Source: Rhodococcus opacus (GTDB taxonomy: Bacteria > Actinomycetota > Actinomycetes > Mycobacteriales > Mycobacteriaceae). From it: a DNA stretch of 64,000 bases. Position 1 is the stretch's first letter. Each line of letters opens with the position of its first letter. This document shows positions 62,520 to 64,000 of the stretch, in pieces. The notes under the pieces were generated by a model that had not been told where the DNA came from, ran no database searches, and saw nothing but the letters and a program-made list of their open reading frames with translations. The stretch covers positions 124,001-188,000 of the forward strand of contig NZ_JAAXPA010000006.1 of the NCBI RefSeq assembly GCF_012396235.1, written 5' to 3'. Both the position numbers and the translations under genes were made by a program.

Positions 62520-63178
62520 CCACGAACTGGGACAAGCTGCGCCCCGTACTGTTCGAATCCATCGGCACGACCATCTACATGGTGGTGATCACGCTGGTGG
62601 TCGGCGGGCTGATCGGGCTCGTGGTGGGAACACTGGTGTACGCCACGAGGAAGGGCGGGATTCTCCAGAACACGGCGGCCTACACGGTGCTGAACATCCT
62701 GGTGAACATCGTCCGGCCGATTCCGTTCATCATCCTGCTCGCCGCACTGGGGCCCGTCACCCTTGCCGTGGTAGGCCGGACCATCGGAACCGAGGCCGCG
62801 ATCTTCGTGATGATCATCGCGTCGTCGTTCGCCATCGCACGCATCGTGGAACAGAATCTGGTGACCGTCGACCCCGGCGTGATCGAGGCTGCCCGCGCGA
62901 TGGGCGCGGGACCCCTGCGGATCATCGTCACCCTGCTGATCCCGGAAGCCCTGGGCCCGTTGATCCTCGGTTACACATTCGTCCTCATCGGCATCGTCGA
63001 CATGTCCGCGATGGCGGGGACGATCGGCGGCGGCGGGCTCGGCGACTTCGCCATCGTCTACGGGTATCAGCGCTTCAACTGGCAGGTGACCCTTGTCGCC
63101 ACCCTCGTCATCATCCTGCTCGTCCAGGCTTCCCAGTTCTTCGGCAACTGGCTGGCGCGAAAGGTGCTGCGCCGCTGA
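62516..63178 (+). CDS. metI: Methionine ABC transporter permease
   Basis: 220-residue permease with five helices (IYMVVITLVVGGLIGLVVG, VLNILVNIVRPIPFIILLA, IFVMIIASSFAIARIVEQ, LGPLILGYTFVLIGIV, VTLVATLVIILLVQASQF). The EAA loop is ARAMGAGPLRIIVTLLIPEA. ATG 62516 overlaps the metN stop (ATGA). The gene itself is intact. A perfect palindrome terminator follows. Confidence 0.9.
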   Translation: MTTNWDKLRPVLFESIGTTIYMVVITLVVGGLIGLVVGTLVYATRKGGILQNTAAYTVLNILVNIVRPIPFIILLAALGPVTLAVVGRTIGTEAAIFVMIIASSFAIARIVEQNLVTVDPGVIEAARAMGAGPLRIIVTLLIPEALGPLILGYTFVLIGIVDMSAMAGTIGGGGLGDFAIVYGYQRFNWQVTLVATLVIILLVQASQFFGNWLARKVLRR

Positions 63179-63224
63179 CCCGTGAGTACTTGTTAACCGC
63201 CCGCGGTTAACAAGTACTCACGGG
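63179..63224. terminator. Perfect 21-bp palindrome after metI
   Basis: Arms 63179-63199 and 63204-63224 pair without mismatch; loop CCCG. The left end CCCGTGAGT matches the palindrome at 58886. The metI stop is just upstream. Confidence 0.85.
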
Positions 63225-63389
63225 CGGGACGCCCTTGACCGGGATACTCGCCGCGAGTAAGGATGAATATGTTCTGTGCGCGGCGATGTCATTCCCGGAG
63301 AGAGGAATTCACACCCCCATGACCAATGGCGGCGCACCCGTTACCTACGGCCGCACGAGGGCCGCGCGCAGAGCGCGAGGGGATGTGTC

Positions 63390-64000
63390 ATGGCAGACAT
63401 CGAAGTCGACTATTGCGTCGTAGGCGCCGGATTCGCCGGACTGACGGCGGCACTGCGCTTGAAACAGGCCGGACAATCGGTCGCGCTGCTGGAGGCGCGT
63501 GACCGGATCGGCGGGCGGACGTTCACCATGGTCCGCGAGGACGGTTCGTGGATCGATCGGGGCGGTGCGTGGATCGGGCCGGGACAGGACCGGATCTACG
63601 CCCTGATGGACGAATTCGGCGTCAAGAGCTACAAGCAGTACACCGACGGCGAGGCGATGATGGTCGTCGACGGCAAGCAGTACCGGTACAAGGGGACGAT
63701 TCCCCTGACGATGAGTCCCTGGGCGGCCGCGAATCTCGGCGCCGTGTTCGTCGAACTCGGCGAGATGTGCAAGACGATTCCGCTCGAGGCGCCGTGGGAG
63801 GCGAAGAAGGCAGCGAAGTGGGACGCGATCAGCCTCGCCAAATGGCTGGGCGACAACACGCTGTCCAAGCCGGCCCACGACCTTCTCGAGACCGCCATCG
63901 CCGGCTGCTACACGTCCGCGGCGTCCGAGGTGTCGATGCTGTTCGTCCTGTACCAGATGGCGTCCGGCGGCGGTCCGAGTTTCGTTCTCGGTGTGAAGGA
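63390..64000 (+). CDS. Flavin monoamine oxidase, 3' end beyond window
   Basis: N-terminal 203 residues of an FAD amine oxidase. The Rossmann dinucleotide motif VVGAGFAGLTAALRL and the GG-doublet RIGGRTF are followed by WIDRGGAWIGPGQDR, typical of MAO/putrescine oxidase-like enzymes; KYRYKGTIP-like substrate-domain strands follow. ATG 63390 has GAGGGG 8 bases upstream. The preceding 165 bases hold no other gene I can support. Confidence 0.9.
   Translation, partial: MADIEVDYCVVGAGFAGLTAALRLKQAGQSVALLEARDRIGGRTFTMVREDGSWIDRGGAWIGPGQDRIYALMDEFGVKSYKQYTDGEAMMVVDGKQYRYKGTIPLTMSPWAAANLGAVFVELGEMCKTIPLEAPWEAKKAAKWDAISLAKWLGDNTLSKPAHDLLETAIAGCYTSAASEVSMLFVLYQMASGGGPSFVLGVK

Noticed and set aside
62520..63178. 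A single 559-codon protein combining metN and metI
   Set aside because: The middle third is out-of-frame metN; the fusion frame is a consequence of the metN frameshift.
63235..63423. 62-codon forward ORF before the amine oxidase
   Set aside because: It overlaps the amine oxidase start in another frame and has atypical composition.

Overview
The window is GC-rich, densely coded DNA from an actinomycete of the Mycobacteriales, most likely Rhodococcus or a close relative. This rests on codon use, frequent GTG starts, the EmbR-type SARP-FHA regulator, type VII secretion (WXG and YxxxD/E) protein pairs, a DesA3-like desaturase, an NlpC/P60 endopeptidase and large catabolic operons. I saw no rRNA, tRNA or CRISPR array. 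The species call is inference from gene content.

Layout. 1-8.5 kb is a decaying region. It holds two serine/threonine kinase-NHL genes, both frameshifted in the glycine-rich loop, one of them also missing its catalytic loop. It also holds a GPP34-family pseudogene with several frameshifts and the wreck of a recombinase / XRE / HNH element. Two intact genes sit among them: a small DUF732-type secreted protein and an EmbR-like regulator. 8.6-24 kb is housekeeping and envelope material: CoA-binding protein, TerD-like protein, YjbQ, a TetR/CarD divergent pair, a glycine-rich exported protein, an MBL-fold hydrolase, DinB, a membrane kinase, an LLM oxidoreductase and a GNAT. Two type VII secretion (T7SS) cassettes lie at 10.1-12.4 kb and 17.1-18.5 kb. 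24-33 kb carries an NhaA-DsbA fusion, two pRiA4b ORF-3-like proteins in or near the block, small hydrolases, a GH43-like secreted protein and a tandem pair of secreted proteins duplicated together with their promoters. 33-36.5 kb is a third T7SS cassette ending in a lipoprotein. 36.6-41.1 kb has a desaturase, a glutamine-synthetase-like enzyme and an unusual membrane-BAAT fusion hydrolase.

41-57 kb is catabolic. A LysR gene diverges from an operon of NDP-forming acyl-CoA synthetase, SDR, MFS transporter, enoyl-CoA hydratase and thiolase; it has no acyl-CoA dehydrogenase. Next is a cluster of DUF2848 protein, MHS transporter, GntR regulator and nitrilase that shares a paired TGTATACA-type operator, followed by a PucR regulator with an aldehyde dehydrogenase and a GMC alcohol oxidase. 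57-64 kb holds an NlpC/P60 hydrolase, an alpha/beta hydrolase, a P-loop kinase, two flavin reductases, a damaged methionine transporter (metQ truncated, metN frameshifted, metI intact) and the start of a flavin amine oxidase.

The strongest candidate for an undescribed system is the set of three T7SS cassettes. Each pairs a small protein bearing a C-terminal YxxxD/E-type signal with a downstream WXG-bearing partner fused to a different C-terminal region. The genes are translationally coupled and followed by different accessory genes. No ESX machinery (EccC, EccD, MycP) lies in the window, so these would be orphan substrates. A second recurring theme is a family of long palindromes with GTGAGT...ACTCAC ends placed on stop codons at gene junctions.
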